A DNA stretch of 58,102 nt from Armatimonadota bacterium (GCA_031459765.1 JAVKHY010000014.1:1-58102); one strand, 5' to 3'. Shown: positions 50,282-58,102, counted from the first letter of the stretch. The notes: generated by a model from the sequence alone, not told the origin. Made by a program: numbers and translations.

Positions 50282-51220
50282 CTGAGCCGCTTCGTCTTCC
50301 AGCGGCTGCTGGCCCTCGTCCCCGTGGCGGTCGGGGTCACCCTGTTGGTGTTCAGCCTGCTCCACCTCACGGGTGACCCCATCCGTCTTCTCTACGGCCT
50401 GAACGTTCCGGAGGAGATCGTCCAGCAGCGGCGTGAGGAGCTCGGCCTGAACCGCCCGGTGCCGGTGCAGTACCTGCTGTGGCTGGGCCGGGCCGTCCGC
50501 GGCGATCTGGGCCAGTCCATCACCACGGGGGATCGTGTCGTGGCGATGATCGGGGCGCGCGTCGGTCCGACGCTCGAGCTCACAATCCTGGCGCTGCTGG
50601 TGACGCTGACCGTGAGTATCCCGGCGGGGATCGTCGCCGCGGTGCGGCGGGATACCTGGCTCGACGCCCTCTCCCGAATCGCGGCGCTGTTCTGGGTCTC
50701 CATGCCCATCTTCTGGTTGGGGCTCCTGTTCATCCTCGTCTTTGGCGTAAAGCTGGGCTGGCTGCCGATCTCCGGCCGGGCCGAGACGTTCTGGTCCCTC
50801 GACGGTCTCCGCACGCACCTCCTCCCCGTGCTGACCCTCGGCCTGCCGCCCGCCGCTCTGTTCACGCGGTTGACACGCTCCAGCATGCTGGAAGTGATCG
50901 GCGAGGAGTACATCCGCACCGCACGGAGCAAAGGGCTGGCGGAGAGGACGGTGATCGTGCGGCACGCCCTGCGCAACGCCCTGATCCCGCTGCTGACCCT
51001 CATCGGGCTGCGCCTGCCGTGGTTGTTCGGCGGCGCGGTGATCACCGAGACGGTCTTCGCCTGGCCCGGTATGGGCCGGCTCCTGGTCGATTCCGTCCTC
51101 AAGCGCGACTACCCGGTCGTGCAGGGGATCGTCATGGCCATGGCTGCTCTGGTAGTGGCCAGCAGCCTGCTCGTCGACCTGTTGTACGCCTATGTTGATC
51201 CCAGGATCCGTTACGATTGA
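50282..51220 (+). CDS. ABC peptide-type transporter permease, DppB family (set 4)
   Basis: About 312 residues if started at CTG 50282 (LSRFVFQRLLALVPVAVGVTLLVFSLLH); a GTG at 50324 would remove the first 14 residues, including the conserved QRLLALVPV of DppB proteins. No ATG, GTG or TTG exists in frame between the previous stop and 50324, and a GGCGGGGG lies upstream of the CTG. The EAA loop is EYIRTARSKGLAERTVIVRHALRN; the C-terminus is ETVFAWPGMGRLLVDSVLKRDYPVVQG and YAYVDPRIRYD. It overlaps the DppC-type gene by 29 bases. Confidence 0.9.
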   Translation: MSRFVFQRLLALVPVAVGVTLLVFSLLHLTGDPIRLLYGLNVPEEIVQQRREELGLNRPVPVQYLLWLGRAVRGDLGQSITTGDRVVAMIGARVGPTLELTILALLVTLTVSIPAGIVAAVRRDTWLDALSRIAALFWVSMPIFWLGLLFILVFGVKLGWLPISGRAETFWSLDGLRTHLLPVLTLGLPPAALFTRLTRSSMLEVIGEEYIRTARSKGLAERTVIVRHALRNALIPLLTLIGLRLPWLFGGAVITETVFAWPGMGRLLVDSVLKRDYPVVQGIVMAMAALVVASSLLVDLLYAYVDPRIRYD

Positions 51221-52088
51221 CCGCCCGGGCATCCGGCGGCAGCGCGCCGCGGCTCGCTGGTGGCTGCGACGACTGTGGCGGTCCCGTCCGATGCTCCTCG
51301 GGTTCATCCTGGTGCTGGCCGTGGCCCTGGTGGCGCTGCTGGCTGAGGCGATCGCGCCGCAGGATCCGACCCTGCTGAACATGGACGCCCTGCTCGCCCC
51401 GCCCGGGCCGAACCACCTCTTCGGCACCGACGAGCTCGGCCGCGACATCTTCAGTCGCGTCGTTCACGGCACACGCTACGCGCTGCTCATCGGTGTCGCG
51501 GTGGTCCTGATCGAAGCCCTGATCGGCATCGTGCTGGGCGCGACCGCCGCCTACTTCGGCGGCTGGGCCGATGCCGTGCTGATGCGTGTCGTGGACGTCA
51601 TGCTCGCGGTGCCCACGCTGGTGCTGGCCCTGGCCATCGCCGGCGTGCTGGGCGGCGGGCTGGGCAACATGATCCTCGCCATCGGGGTCACGGGGTGGCG
51701 GGAGTTTGCCCGCCTGATCCGCGGCCAGGTGCTGGTGATCCGAACGGCGACGTACGTGGAAGCGGCCCGGGCGCTGGGCGCGGGAGATCTCCGCGTGCTG
51801 GCCCGGCACGTGCTGCCCAACGCGCTGGGCACGGCGATCGTCTACACCACGCTGGAGATGCCGGCGGCGCTGTTGTGGGCGGCCTCGCTGAGCTTCCTGG
51901 GGCTGGGCGCGCAACCGCCCACCCCGGAGTGGGGGGCCATGGTGGCCGAAGGGCGCGGCTTCATCGGGCAGGCCTGGTGGGTGTCCACGTTTCCGGGGCT
52001 GGCGATCATGATCACCGTTCTCGGCTTCAACTTCCTGGGGGACGGGCTGCGGGATCTGCTCGATCCCCGGACGGCGCGCGTCCTCTGA
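51192..52088 (+). CDS. ABC peptide-type transporter permease, DppC family (set 4)
   Basis: 298 residues. NHLFGTDELGRDIFSRVVHGTRYA and the EAA loop YVEAARALGAGDLRVLARHVLPN identify DppC/OppC; the end is FLGDGLRDLLDPRTARVL. The ATG at 51192 lies inside the end of the DppB-type gene (29-base overlap). In-frame alternatives are far downstream, so this start is kept. No ATPase genes follow; an M20 amidohydrolase gene does, 10 bases later. Confidence 0.92.
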   Translation: MLIPGSVTIDRPGIRRQRAAARWWLRRLWRSRPMLLGFILVLAVALVALLAEAIAPQDPTLLNMDALLAPPGPNHLFGTDELGRDIFSRVVHGTRYALLIGVAVVLIEALIGIVLGATAAYFGGWADAVLMRVVDVMLAVPTLVLALAIAGVLGGGLGNMILAIGVTGWREFARLIRGQVLVIRTATYVEAARALGAGDLRVLARHVLPNALGTAIVYTTLEMPAALLWAASLSFLGLGAQPPTPEWGAMVAEGRGFIGQAWWVSTFPGLAIMITVLGFNFLGDGLRDLLDPRTARVL

Positions 52089-52098
52089 GGTGGGGACC

Positions 52099-53349
52099 AT
52101 GGAGCCTTTGCTCGAGGCCATCGGGCAGCAGGAGGAGGACCTCGTCGGCCTCTGCCGCCGCCTGATCCAGATCCCCAGCGAGAACCCGCCCGGCGACGTG
52201 CGGGAGCTGGCGACCTTTGTCGCCGAGACCCTAACGGCGTGGGGGATCGCGCCGATCTGGCACGAGCCCGCACCCGGCCGGGCGAACATTGTCGCCTCGA
52301 TCGGGCCGACCGACGGAAAAACCTTGATCCTCAACGGTCACCTGGACGTCGTACCGGCCGGGAAGCCCGGCCGATGGTCCCATCCGCCCTTCGCCGGGGA
52401 TGTGTCCGGCGGCCTGCTCTACGGCCGGGGCGCTGTGGACATGAAAGGCGGCGTCGCCGCCCTGATGATTGCCTTCCGGGCCCTGGCCGCAACGGTGCTG
52501 CCCGGCCGAATCATCCTCGCCCTCACGGCGGATGAGGAAACCGGCGGTCGATGGGGGACGCGCTGGCTGGTTGAGCACGCCGGGCTGCACGGCGACGGAG
52601 CGCTCATCGCCGAGCCGTCGGGCCCCGGCATCGCCACAATCGGGCAGAAGGGCGTGTTGTGGCTGAAGGTGAAGAGCGTGGGCTCGGCGGCCCACGGCAG
52701 CCTGAGCCCCTACGCCGGCACAAATGCCATCCTCCGGCTGACCGACGCCCTGCCGGTCTTCACCGCGCTGGCCGGGCGTAGCGGCGATTTTCCCGATGCG
52801 CTCCGTCCCATCTTGCGGCGCTCCAAGACCCGGATGGCCGCCGCGGTTGGGGAGACCGCAATCCAGGCCCTGGACCACGTCACCGTCAACATCGGCACCA
52901 TCCGGGGGGGTACCAAGGTCAACGTGGTCCCCGACGAGGCCGTGGCCGAGATCGACATCCGCGTGCCCCTCGGTTGCTCGGCCGGGGCGATCAGGGACGA
53001 GATCGAGGCCTCCCTCACCGCGCGGGGGCTGATCCTCGAAGAGTGTACCGTCTCCGAACCGAACTACACCGAGCCGGAGGCCGACGTGGCCAGAGCGCTG
53101 GCGCGAGCCGTGGAGGTGGTCGCCGGACAGCAACCGGAGTTCCTCCTGCAGTGGGCAACAAGCGACGCCAGGCACTTCCGCGCCGCCGGCATCCCCGTGG
53201 TGCAGTACGGTCCCTGGGGGCAGGGCATCCACGGCGACGACGAGGCCGTGTACATCGACCACCTGACGCATTGCGCCAAGGTCTACGCGATCCTGAGCCA
53301 CACCTTCCTGGCGGTGCCTCCGAGGGACGCCCCGCCGGTCCGGCCCTGA
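52099..53349 (+). CDS. M20-family metallopeptidase/amidohydrolase (ArgE/DapE/carboxypeptidase-like)
   Basis: 416 residues. Metal-site motifs are in order: LNGHLDVVPAG (His, Asp), GRGAVDMKGGVAAL (bridging Asp), TADEETGG (Glu-Glu), IAEPSG (Glu) and a terminal His in QGIHGDDEAVYIDHL. The dimerisation domain lies between about 180 and 295 (VKSVGSAAHGSLSPYAGTNAI). Family members cut N-acyl, N-succinyl or N-carbamoyl amino acids or short peptides using two zinc or cobalt ions. No signal peptide. The GTG at 52090 is an alternative start. It closes the set 4 importer unit, so it probably acts on that importer's cargo. Confidence 0.92.
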   Translation: MEPLLEAIGQQEEDLVGLCRRLIQIPSENPPGDVRELATFVAETLTAWGIAPIWHEPAPGRANIVASIGPTDGKTLILNGHLDVVPAGKPGRWSHPPFAGDVSGGLLYGRGAVDMKGGVAALMIAFRALAATVLPGRIILALTADEETGGRWGTRWLVEHAGLHGDGALIAEPSGPGIATIGQKGVLWLKVKSVGSAAHGSLSPYAGTNAILRLTDALPVFTALAGRSGDFPDALRPILRRSKTRMAAAVGETAIQALDHVTVNIGTIRGGTKVNVVPDEAVAEIDIRVPLGCSAGAIRDEIEASLTARGLILEECTVSEPNYTEPEADVARALARAVEVVAGQQPEFLLQWATSDARHFRAAGIPVVQYGPWGQGIHGDDEAVYIDHLTHCAKVYAILSHTFLAVPPRDAPPVRP

Positions 53350-53389
53350 CGGCGAAACAACCGGGGCGCCGGACGCGTTAACCAACGTA

Positions 53390-54550
53390 ATGGCTCGCGC
53401 CCCACGGATCACGCTCGGCGCCATAGTCCTCTTCCTGCTCGGTGTCGCGCTCTGGCTCCGTGCCGGGGTCCAGGCACAGCCCGCCCCGGCGCCCCGGCTG
53501 GCGCTGCGACCCGTGGTCACCGGACTGTCCGCGCCGGTCTATCTGACCCATGCCGGAGACCGCAGCGGCCGGCTGTTCGTCGTCGAGCAGGAGGGCCGCA
53601 TCCGCGTCGTCCGTGACGGCCGACTGCTGGCGCGCCCCTACCTCGATATCCGCTCCAGAGTCGTCTCCGGCGGCGAGCTGGGGCTGCTCAGCGTGGCCTT
53701 CCACCCCCGCTTTGCGGACCACGGCCGCTTCTTCGTCAACTACACGACGAACCAGGGCGGCCGGCTGCGCACGGTAATCGCCGAGTACCGCGCCGCGCCG
53801 CCCGATGCGGATGTGGCGGGGGCCGCCGAACGCATCCTGCTGGAGATCGACCAGCCCTTCCGCAACCACAACGGCGGGCTGAACCTCTTCGGGCCGGACG
53901 GGATGCTGTATATCGGCATGGGCGACGGCGGCTCGGCGGGCGATCCCTACAACGCCGGCCAGCGGCTGGATACGTTGCTGGGCAAGTTGCTGCGCATCGA
54001 CGTGGACGGCACAGCGCCCTACCGCATCCCGCCTGACAACCCCTTCGTCGCCCGCAACGGCGCGCGGGGGGAGATCTGGGCCTACGGGCTGCGCAACCCC
54101 TGGCGGTTCTCCTTCGATCGGGCGACCGGCCGGCTGTTCCTGGCCGACGTCGGCCAGCACCAGTGGGAAGAGATCGACCTCGTCGTGCGCGGCGGCAACT
54201 ACGGGTGGAAGATCATGGAAGGCGCGCACTGCTACAGCCCGCCCGAGGGGTGCGACCGCACGGGCCTGCAGCTGCCCATCGCCGAGTACGACCACAGCCA
54301 GGGCTGTTCCGTCACCGGCGGATACGTCTACCGCGGCAGCCGCATCCCGGCCCTGGTCGGCCGCTACCTCTTCGGCGATTACTGCAGCGGGCGGATCTGG
54401 GCGCTGACCGAGGCCGGCGGGAACTGGGCGATGGCCGCCGTGCTCACCACAGACCTGCGCATCGCCTCCTTCGGTGAAGATCCCGCCGGCGAACTGTACG
54501 TGGTCGACCACGCCGGCACCGTCTACCTGATCACGGCACGATCACCGTAG
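53390..54550 (+). CDS. PQQ-dependent aldose sugar dehydrogenase-like (Asd/GDH-B type) secreted protein
   Basis: 386 residues. Signal peptide or anchor ITLGAIVLFLLGVALWLRAGVQAQ, then a six-bladed beta-propeller: LFVVEQEGRIRVV, GLLSVAFHPRFADHGRFFVNYT, FRNHNGGLNLFGPDGMLYIGMGDGGSAGDP, AYGLRNPWRFSFDRATGRLFLADVGQ and SVTGGYVYRGSRIPALVGRYLFGDYCSGRIW. These are the blocks of soluble glucose/aldose dehydrogenases, which pass electrons from sugars to PQQ in the periplasm. No PQQ biosynthesis gene is in the window. It starts 40 bases after the M20 gene and may be read from the same message. Confidence 0.9.
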   Translation: MARAPRITLGAIVLFLLGVALWLRAGVQAQPAPAPRLALRPVVTGLSAPVYLTHAGDRSGRLFVVEQEGRIRVVRDGRLLARPYLDIRSRVVSGGELGLLSVAFHPRFADHGRFFVNYTTNQGGRLRTVIAEYRAAPPDADVAGAAERILLEIDQPFRNHNGGLNLFGPDGMLYIGMGDGGSAGDPYNAGQRLDTLLGKLLRIDVDGTAPYRIPPDNPFVARNGARGEIWAYGLRNPWRFSFDRATGRLFLADVGQHQWEEIDLVVRGGNYGWKIMEGAHCYSPPEGCDRTGLQLPIAEYDHSQGCSVTGGYVYRGSRIPALVGRYLFGDYCSGRIWALTEAGGNWAMAAVLTTDLRIASFGEDPAGELYVVDHAGTVYLITARSP

Positions 54551-54589
54551 GGGACCAGCCGGGTCACTCCCGGTGACGGAATGCAACCC

Positions 54590-54618
54590 TTGCCCGAACA
54601 GTGGGGCGGCCCTATCAT
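54590..54618 (+). promoter_or_regulatory. Promoter for the tandem GNAT gene
   Basis: TTGCCC (54590-54595), a 17-base spacer and TATCAT (54613-54618) lie 28 bases before the ATG at 54646, which has an AAAGGAGA ribosome site. Confidence 0.45.
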
Positions 54619-54645
54619 CGAAGGGCACCCCCAAAGGAGACGACC

Positions 54646-55686
54646 ATGCGGATCGAGCCGATCGACATCAAGAACGCATCCGAGGCGACCTCTGCCGCGC
54701 TGAACGCTTTCCGGAATGAGATCCGCGCCGAGCGTCTCCCCGACGACCCGCCCGTCCCCCTGGAGGAGGAGATTCGGCGGGTCCGAACCCTCCCGGATTT
54801 CGTCGACGTGCGCTACTGGGGCGGGTGGGAAGGCGGCGAGGTCATCGCCGAGGCATCTGTGACCATCCTGCGCACCGCCGAGAACCGGCACCTGGCCGAG
54901 TTCGAGATCGCGGTGCGGAAGACGCTGCGCCGGCGCGGCCTCGGAACCCGGATGCTTGCGCGCGTCGCCGACGCCGCGGAACGGGAGGGCCGCCGCCTGC
55001 TGGTCACCACCACCCGGAGCACCGTTCCGGACGGCGAGGCGTTCCTGCGGCGGATCGGCGCCCAGGTGGGACTGGAGGGTCACACCAATCAGCTGGATCT
55101 GCGCGACCTCGACCGGGATCTCCTGCGGCGCTGGCAGGCGCAGGCCACCGAGCGGGCCGCGGGGTTCGAGTTGCTCGTGTGGACCGGGGAAATTCCTGAA
55201 GAGCACCTCGAGGAGTTCGCTGCGGTGCTGCAGGCCATGAACCGGGCCCCGCGCGGAGCGCTCCAGATCCAGGACTACAACTTCACCCCGGAGCAGATCC
55301 GCGAATGGCACCGCGCGGCCCGCGAGCGCGGCGAGGAAGTGTGGACGATCGCGGCCCGGGAGAAGGCGACGGGACGGCTGGCCGGCTTCACCGAGACCGT
55401 CTGGCACCCCAACCGGCCCGAGCTCCTCCGGCAGGAGGCCACCGGCGTGCTTCCGGAGTTCCAGAACCGGGGCCTGGGCCGGTGGATGAAGGCGGCGATG
55501 CTGGAGAAGGTGCTGCGGGAACGGCCCCAGGTGACCAGGATCCGCACCGGGAACGCGGACAGCAACGCGCCGATGCTGAAGATCAACTACGAGTTGGGCT
55601 TCAAACCCTACATCTCCACCTCCGCCTGGCAGGTGGACCTGGCGCAGGTGCGGGCCTATCTGGACGGCGTCCGCGCCACCGTCTAG
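54646..55686 (+). CDS. Tandem GNAT N-acetyltransferase
   Basis: 346 residues with two GNAT domains. The first (about 1-165) has the acetyl-CoA motif RRRGLGTRMLARVADAAE. The second (about 175-345) has VLPEFQNRGLGRWMKAAMLEKVL, with the downstream NADSNAPMLKINYELGFKP block. MshD (mycothiol synthase)-like and several antibiotic-resistance or protein acetyltransferases share this duplication. The start is the ATG after the ribosome site. The substrate is unknown. It is convergent with the ferritin gene, the stops overlapping by four bases. Confidence 0.85.
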   Translation: MRIEPIDIKNASEATSAALNAFRNEIRAERLPDDPPVPLEEEIRRVRTLPDFVDVRYWGGWEGGEVIAEASVTILRTAENRHLAEFEIAVRKTLRRRGLGTRMLARVADAAEREGRRLLVTTTRSTVPDGEAFLRRIGAQVGLEGHTNQLDLRDLDRDLLRRWQAQATERAAGFELLVWTGEIPEEHLEEFAAVLQAMNRAPRGALQIQDYNFTPEQIREWHRAARERGEEVWTIAAREKATGRLAGFTETVWHPNRPELLRQEATGVLPEFQNRGLGRWMKAAMLEKVLRERPQVTRIRTGNADSNAPMLKINYELGFKPYISTSAWQVDLAQVRAYLDGVRATV

Positions 55687-56189
55687 CCGCCCTTCCCTTC
55701 CTCGGGATGTCCCGTGCGGGCCAGGTAGTCCTCGACCAGCAGCAGCTGCGGGCCGGCCGTCTTGACCACGCTGAGCAGCTGGTCCATGCTGGACACTTCC
55801 TCCAGCTGCTCGTCCACGAACCACTGCAGGAAGTGATGCGTGATCCAGTTTCCCTCCTGGGCGGCCTGGTGGACCAGGGCGTAGATCTGCTTCGTCACAT
55901 CCATCTCCCAGTCCAGGGAGAGCTGCACCGCCTCCTCCGCGCTGGCGAAGCGGTCCTTGGGCGCGGGGATGGCGGGAAGGACCACCCGGCCTCCGGCCTC
56001 CACGACATGGTGTACGAACTTCATGGCGTGCTCCCGCTCCTCCTCGGCCTGACGGTAGAAGTAGCGGGCGAGCTGGGGCAGGTTCTCCGCTCCGAAGTGC
56101 GCCGCGATGGCCACGTACTGCTGCGACGCGCCGAACTCCCGACCGATCTGCGCGTTGATGGCATCAACCAGCTTCTGAGAGATGAGCAT
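55683..56189 (-). CDS. ftnA: Bacterial non-haem ferritin
   Basis: 168 residues forming a four-helix bundle: QKLVDAINAQIGREFGASQQYVAIAAHF, LARYFYRQAEEEREHAMKFVHHV and EAVQLSLDWEMDVTKQIYALVHQA. The ferroxidase residues Glu18 and the Glu/His of EEEREH are present, as is Gln/Glu in HFLQWFVDEQLEE. It stores iron as a 24-mer in the cytosol and detoxifies Fe(II). There is a TATAAT on the minus strand about 40 bases upstream and a GAGGAGG ribosome site. Confidence 0.95.
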   Translation of the reverse strand: MLISQKLVDAINAQIGREFGASQQYVAIAAHFGAENLPQLARYFYRQAEEEREHAMKFVHHVVEAGGRVVLPAIPAPKDRFASAEEAVQLSLDWEMDVTKQIYALVHQAAQEGNWITHHFLQWFVDEQLEEVSSMDQLLSVVKTAGPQLLLVEDYLARTGHPEEGKGG

Positions 56190-56230
56190 GAGGCCTCCTC
56201 GTCTTTGACGTCTGTTCGCGCTGTCCTTCC

Positions 56231-56236
56231 ATTATA
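56231..56236 (-). promoter_or_regulatory. -10 element for ferritin
   Basis: A perfect TATAAT on the minus strand (complement of ATTATA) lies 41 bases before the ferritin ATG. No Fur-type or TTAGG-type palindrome is obvious next to it. Confidence 0.55.
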
Positions 56237-56352
56237 GGGGTACAGGTGTGGGGGGCGCAGGCACAGGAGCGCCGGGCAGCCTTCCCCCGATGGCGAGCGG
56301 CCCATGGGATCAGGCAAGATGAACCGGCGGCGACCCGCGAACTATCGGAAGC

Positions 56353-57033
56353 ATGGAGGTGCAGCGGACGAAGGCGATGTTCGCCGCGATCGCCCGGCGC
56401 TACGATCTGGCGAATTCGGTCCTCAGCGCCGGCCTCCACCACGCCTGGAAGCGCCGCGCCGTCGCCGCGGCCGGCCTGCGGCGCGGGGAGCGGGTGCTGG
56501 ACGCCGGGGCGGGAACGGGGGATCTGGCCCGCCTGGCCGTCGCGCAGGGAGCGCAGGTGACCGCGGTGGACGTCTCGCTGGAGATGATGGCCGTAGCGCG
56601 GATGAAGCTCGGGGCCGAGGCCGGGTTGCGCTGCGTCGGCGGCGATATCGCGGACCTGCCGTTCCGGGGCGGCTCCTTCGACGCGGTGCTGACGGCGTTC
56701 ACCCTCCGGCACCCGACGCGGCTCGACGAGGCCCTCAGGGAGCTGATGCGGGTCCTGATCCCCGGGGGCCGCCTGGTCATCCTCGAATTCGCCCGGCCGC
56801 TCCGCCCGTGGACCGCGGCGGCCTACCGGGTCTACGCCGCTCTCATTCCGGCGATCGGCGGCTGGCTGACTGGAGATGCGGATGCCTACACCTATCTGGT
56901 GGAATCCATCCGGCGGTTTCCCGCCCCGCCCGTTCTCGCCGGGATGTTGCGCGCCGTCGGTCTCCGGGACGTCGCCTATCAATACCTGACCGGAGGCATC
57001 GTCGCCATCTACACCGCGATCCGCCCGTGGTAA
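56353..57033 (+). CDS. menG: Demethylmenaquinone/ubiquinone C-methyltransferase (UbiE/MenG)
   Basis: 226 residues. SAM motif I is VLDAGAGTGDLARLAV, the DIADLPFRGGSFDAVLTAFTLRHPTRLDEALRELMRVLIPGGRLVILEFARP stretch is the UbiE post-motif block, and AFIAPTL-type YDLANSVLSAGLHHAWKRRAV is the N-terminal signature. It methylates demethylmenaquinone (or the ubiquinone precursor) at the membrane surface. In a non-proteobacterium menaquinone is the likelier product. Its stop is close to the next gene. Confidence 0.9.
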   Translation: MEVQRTKAMFAAIARRYDLANSVLSAGLHHAWKRRAVAAAGLRRGERVLDAGAGTGDLARLAVAQGAQVTAVDVSLEMMAVARMKLGAEAGLRCVGGDIADLPFRGGSFDAVLTAFTLRHPTRLDEALRELMRVLIPGGRLVILEFARPLRPWTAAAYRVYAALIPAIGGWLTGDADAYTYLVESIRRFPAPPVLAGMLRAVGLRDVAYQYLTGGIVAIYTAIRPW

Positions 57034-57056
57034 ATCGATTCCGACTGCGGCCACCG

Positions 57057-58102
57057 ATGAGAAGCGTGGGAACCGCCGTCGGCCTGCTCACTCTCGTGGG
57101 GTCGATCACCGCCGGCCCGTCATCGGCGCAGCACCCGCAGGACGTGGCCCAGTTCCGCGCCTACTGGGTGGACAGCTTCGGTCCGGGGCTGTACACCGAA
57201 GCCCAGATCGAGCAACTGGTCGCCGAGACCCGGGCCGCCAACCTCAACGCCATCGTCGCCCAGGTCACGCGCCGCGCCGACTGCCTGTGCAACCGTTCGA
57301 TCATGCCCCGCACCGAGGCGGAGATCGACCCCTATCCCTTCGACCCGCTGCAGACGCTCATCGAGAAGGCCCACGCCGCCGGTATCGAGGTCCACGCTTG
57401 GCTGAACGCGGGAATCCTGTGGGCCGGTGATACTCCGCCGCGCGATCCGGACCACGTCTTCCACACCCACGGCCCGGCCGCCCCCGACGCGGAGAACTGG
57501 GTCTCCCGCCGCTATGACGGCGCGGTTCGGGGCGGCACCCTCTACTTCTTCGATCCGGGGCATCCCGCCGCCGCCGACTACATCGTGGAGATGTATCTCA
57601 GCATCCTCCGTACCTACGACGTGGACGGGATCAACCTGGACTTCATCCGCTATCCGGACTTCAACGCCGGGGAGAACGTTCCGTCCTGGGGCTACAACCC
57701 GGTGGCGCTGGCCCGCTTTCGGGCGCTCACCGGGCGGCGGGACGTTCCGGCACCCACGGATCCGGAGTGGATGGCCTGGCGGCGGGAGCAGATCACCGGG
57801 ATCGTCCGCCGCATCTATCTCGAGGCCTATGCCGTCAAGCCGCTGGTGCGCATCAGCGCGGATACCGTCACGTACGGCACCATCTCCGGCGAGCCCGGGG
57901 CCTGGGCGCAGTCCCGCCCGTACCGCGAGGTGCTCCAGGACTGGCGCGGCTGGATGGAGGAAGGCATCCTGGACCTCAACATCCCCATGAACTATCGGCG
58001 CCACCAGATTCCACCGCCGGGGCAGCGCTCGATGTACGAGGAGTGGAACCGCTTCGCGACCGATCACCAGTACGCCCGGCAGGCGGCGATCGGCACAGCG
58101 CT
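57057..58102 (+). CDS. GHL10-type (DUF187/PF02638) glycoside hydrolase-like protein, 3' end outside window
   Basis: At least 348 residues are visible. Signal peptide RSVGTAVGLLTLVGSITAGPSSAQ, then QFRAYWVDSFGPGLYTEAQIEQLVAETRAANLNAIVAQVTRRADC, the GHL10 barrel start. IEVHAWLNAGILW and LRTYDVDGINLDFIRYP hold the conserved Asp/His residues; LDLNIPMNYRR follows. Members are secreted or lipid-anchored and thought to cut cell-wall or polysaccharide linkages. The start is uncertain: ATG 57057, or GTG 57027, which would overlap the menG stop. The frame is open to the end of the window. Confidence 0.82.
   Translation, partial: MRSVGTAVGLLTLVGSITAGPSSAQHPQDVAQFRAYWVDSFGPGLYTEAQIEQLVAETRAANLNAIVAQVTRRADCLCNRSIMPRTEAEIDPYPFDPLQTLIEKAHAAGIEVHAWLNAGILWAGDTPPRDPDHVFHTHGPAAPDAENWVSRRYDGAVRGGTLYFFDPGHPAAADYIVEMYLSILRTYDVDGINLDFIRYPDFNAGENVPSWGYNPVALARFRALTGRRDVPAPTDPEWMAWRREQITGIVRRIYLEAYAVKPLVRISADTVTYGTISGEPGAWAQSRPYREVLQDWRGWMEEGILDLNIPMNYRRHQIPPPGQRSMYEEWNRFATDHQYARQAAIGTA

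Noticed and set aside
1-58102. CRISPR arrays, insertion sequences, prophage or plasmid functions
   Set aside because: I saw no regularly spaced repeats, transposase or integrase motifs, phage structural genes or replication initiators anywhere in the window.

Overview
The window is a GC-rich, gene-dense bacterial chromosome segment. It has menaquinone/ubiquinone-type chemistry (UbiE/MenG), ferritin, queuosine-precursor genes, a cytosolic NarL-type two-component system, and an unusually heavy load of solute importers. I saw no phage, transposase, CRISPR array or rRNA. The mixture (zinc-ribbon/cyclase/AAA/TPR regulator, many Dpp-type importers, DUF917/DUF1177/AroM genes, ATP-dependent hydantoinase) fits an uncultured soil or sediment heterotroph of the Terrabacteria type (Sysuimicrobiota/CSP1-3, Armatimonadota or Chloroflexota are possible). 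This assignment is an impression from gene content and is weak.

Layout. 1-6.7 kb: mostly minus-strand housekeeping genes. These are a truncated HAD phosphatase, a deazaflavin-type nitroreductase, a ZIP metal transporter with a palindromic operator candidate, tRNA-Ser(UGA), a secreted bactofilin-like membrane protein, a small HExxH protein and a GAF/PAS histidine kinase with its LuxR-type regulator. They are followed on the plus strand by a tiny secreted protein and a receiver-only protein that has lost its phosphorylatable Asp. 6.7-11.1 kb: a P5C/aldehyde dehydrogenase, queF-queT, a GntR/FCD regulator, a two-cluster ferredoxin and a lysine-rich histone-H1-like protein.

11.2-31.3 kb: a tripartite tricarboxylate transporter (tctCBA), a first Dpp-type importer (SBP-B-C, minus), a 1178-residue zinc-ribbon/adenylate-cyclase/AAA/TPR protein, a second Dpp-type importer (C-B-SBP, plus) that overlaps an acetamidase/formamidase gene, and a serine beta-lactamase-like hydrolase. 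Convergent to these lies the tail of a tightly overlapped seven-gene minus-strand operon: IclR regulator, PotD/A/B/C-type ABC importer, and hydantoinase/oxoprolinase subunits HyuA and HyuB (27.4-36.0 kb).

36.0-53.3 kb: a long plus-strand catabolic block. It reads AroM-family protein, luciferase-like oxidoreductase, second IclR regulator, a complete DppABCDF importer, two divergent M29-type aminopeptidase paralogues, DUF917 and DUF1177. After an internal promoter come a fourth Dpp SBP-B-C set and an M20 amidohydrolase. 53.4-58.1 kb: a PQQ-type sugar dehydrogenase, a tandem GNAT protein, ferritin, UbiE/MenG and a GHL10-type glycosidase that runs off the end.

How it fits together (inference): the middle 30 kb looks like machinery for scavenging small peptides or cyclic/substituted amides (hydantoin-like, oxoproline-like, N-acyl or carbamoyl amino acids). 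Six binding proteins feed four permease families. Only one oligopeptide ATPase pair (DppDF) is present, so it may energise several permeases. The hydrolases (HyuAB, acetamidase, M29 pair, M20, DUF917, DUF1177) would open or cleave the imported amides. Two IclR regulators with nearby palindromes probably gate the two main operons.
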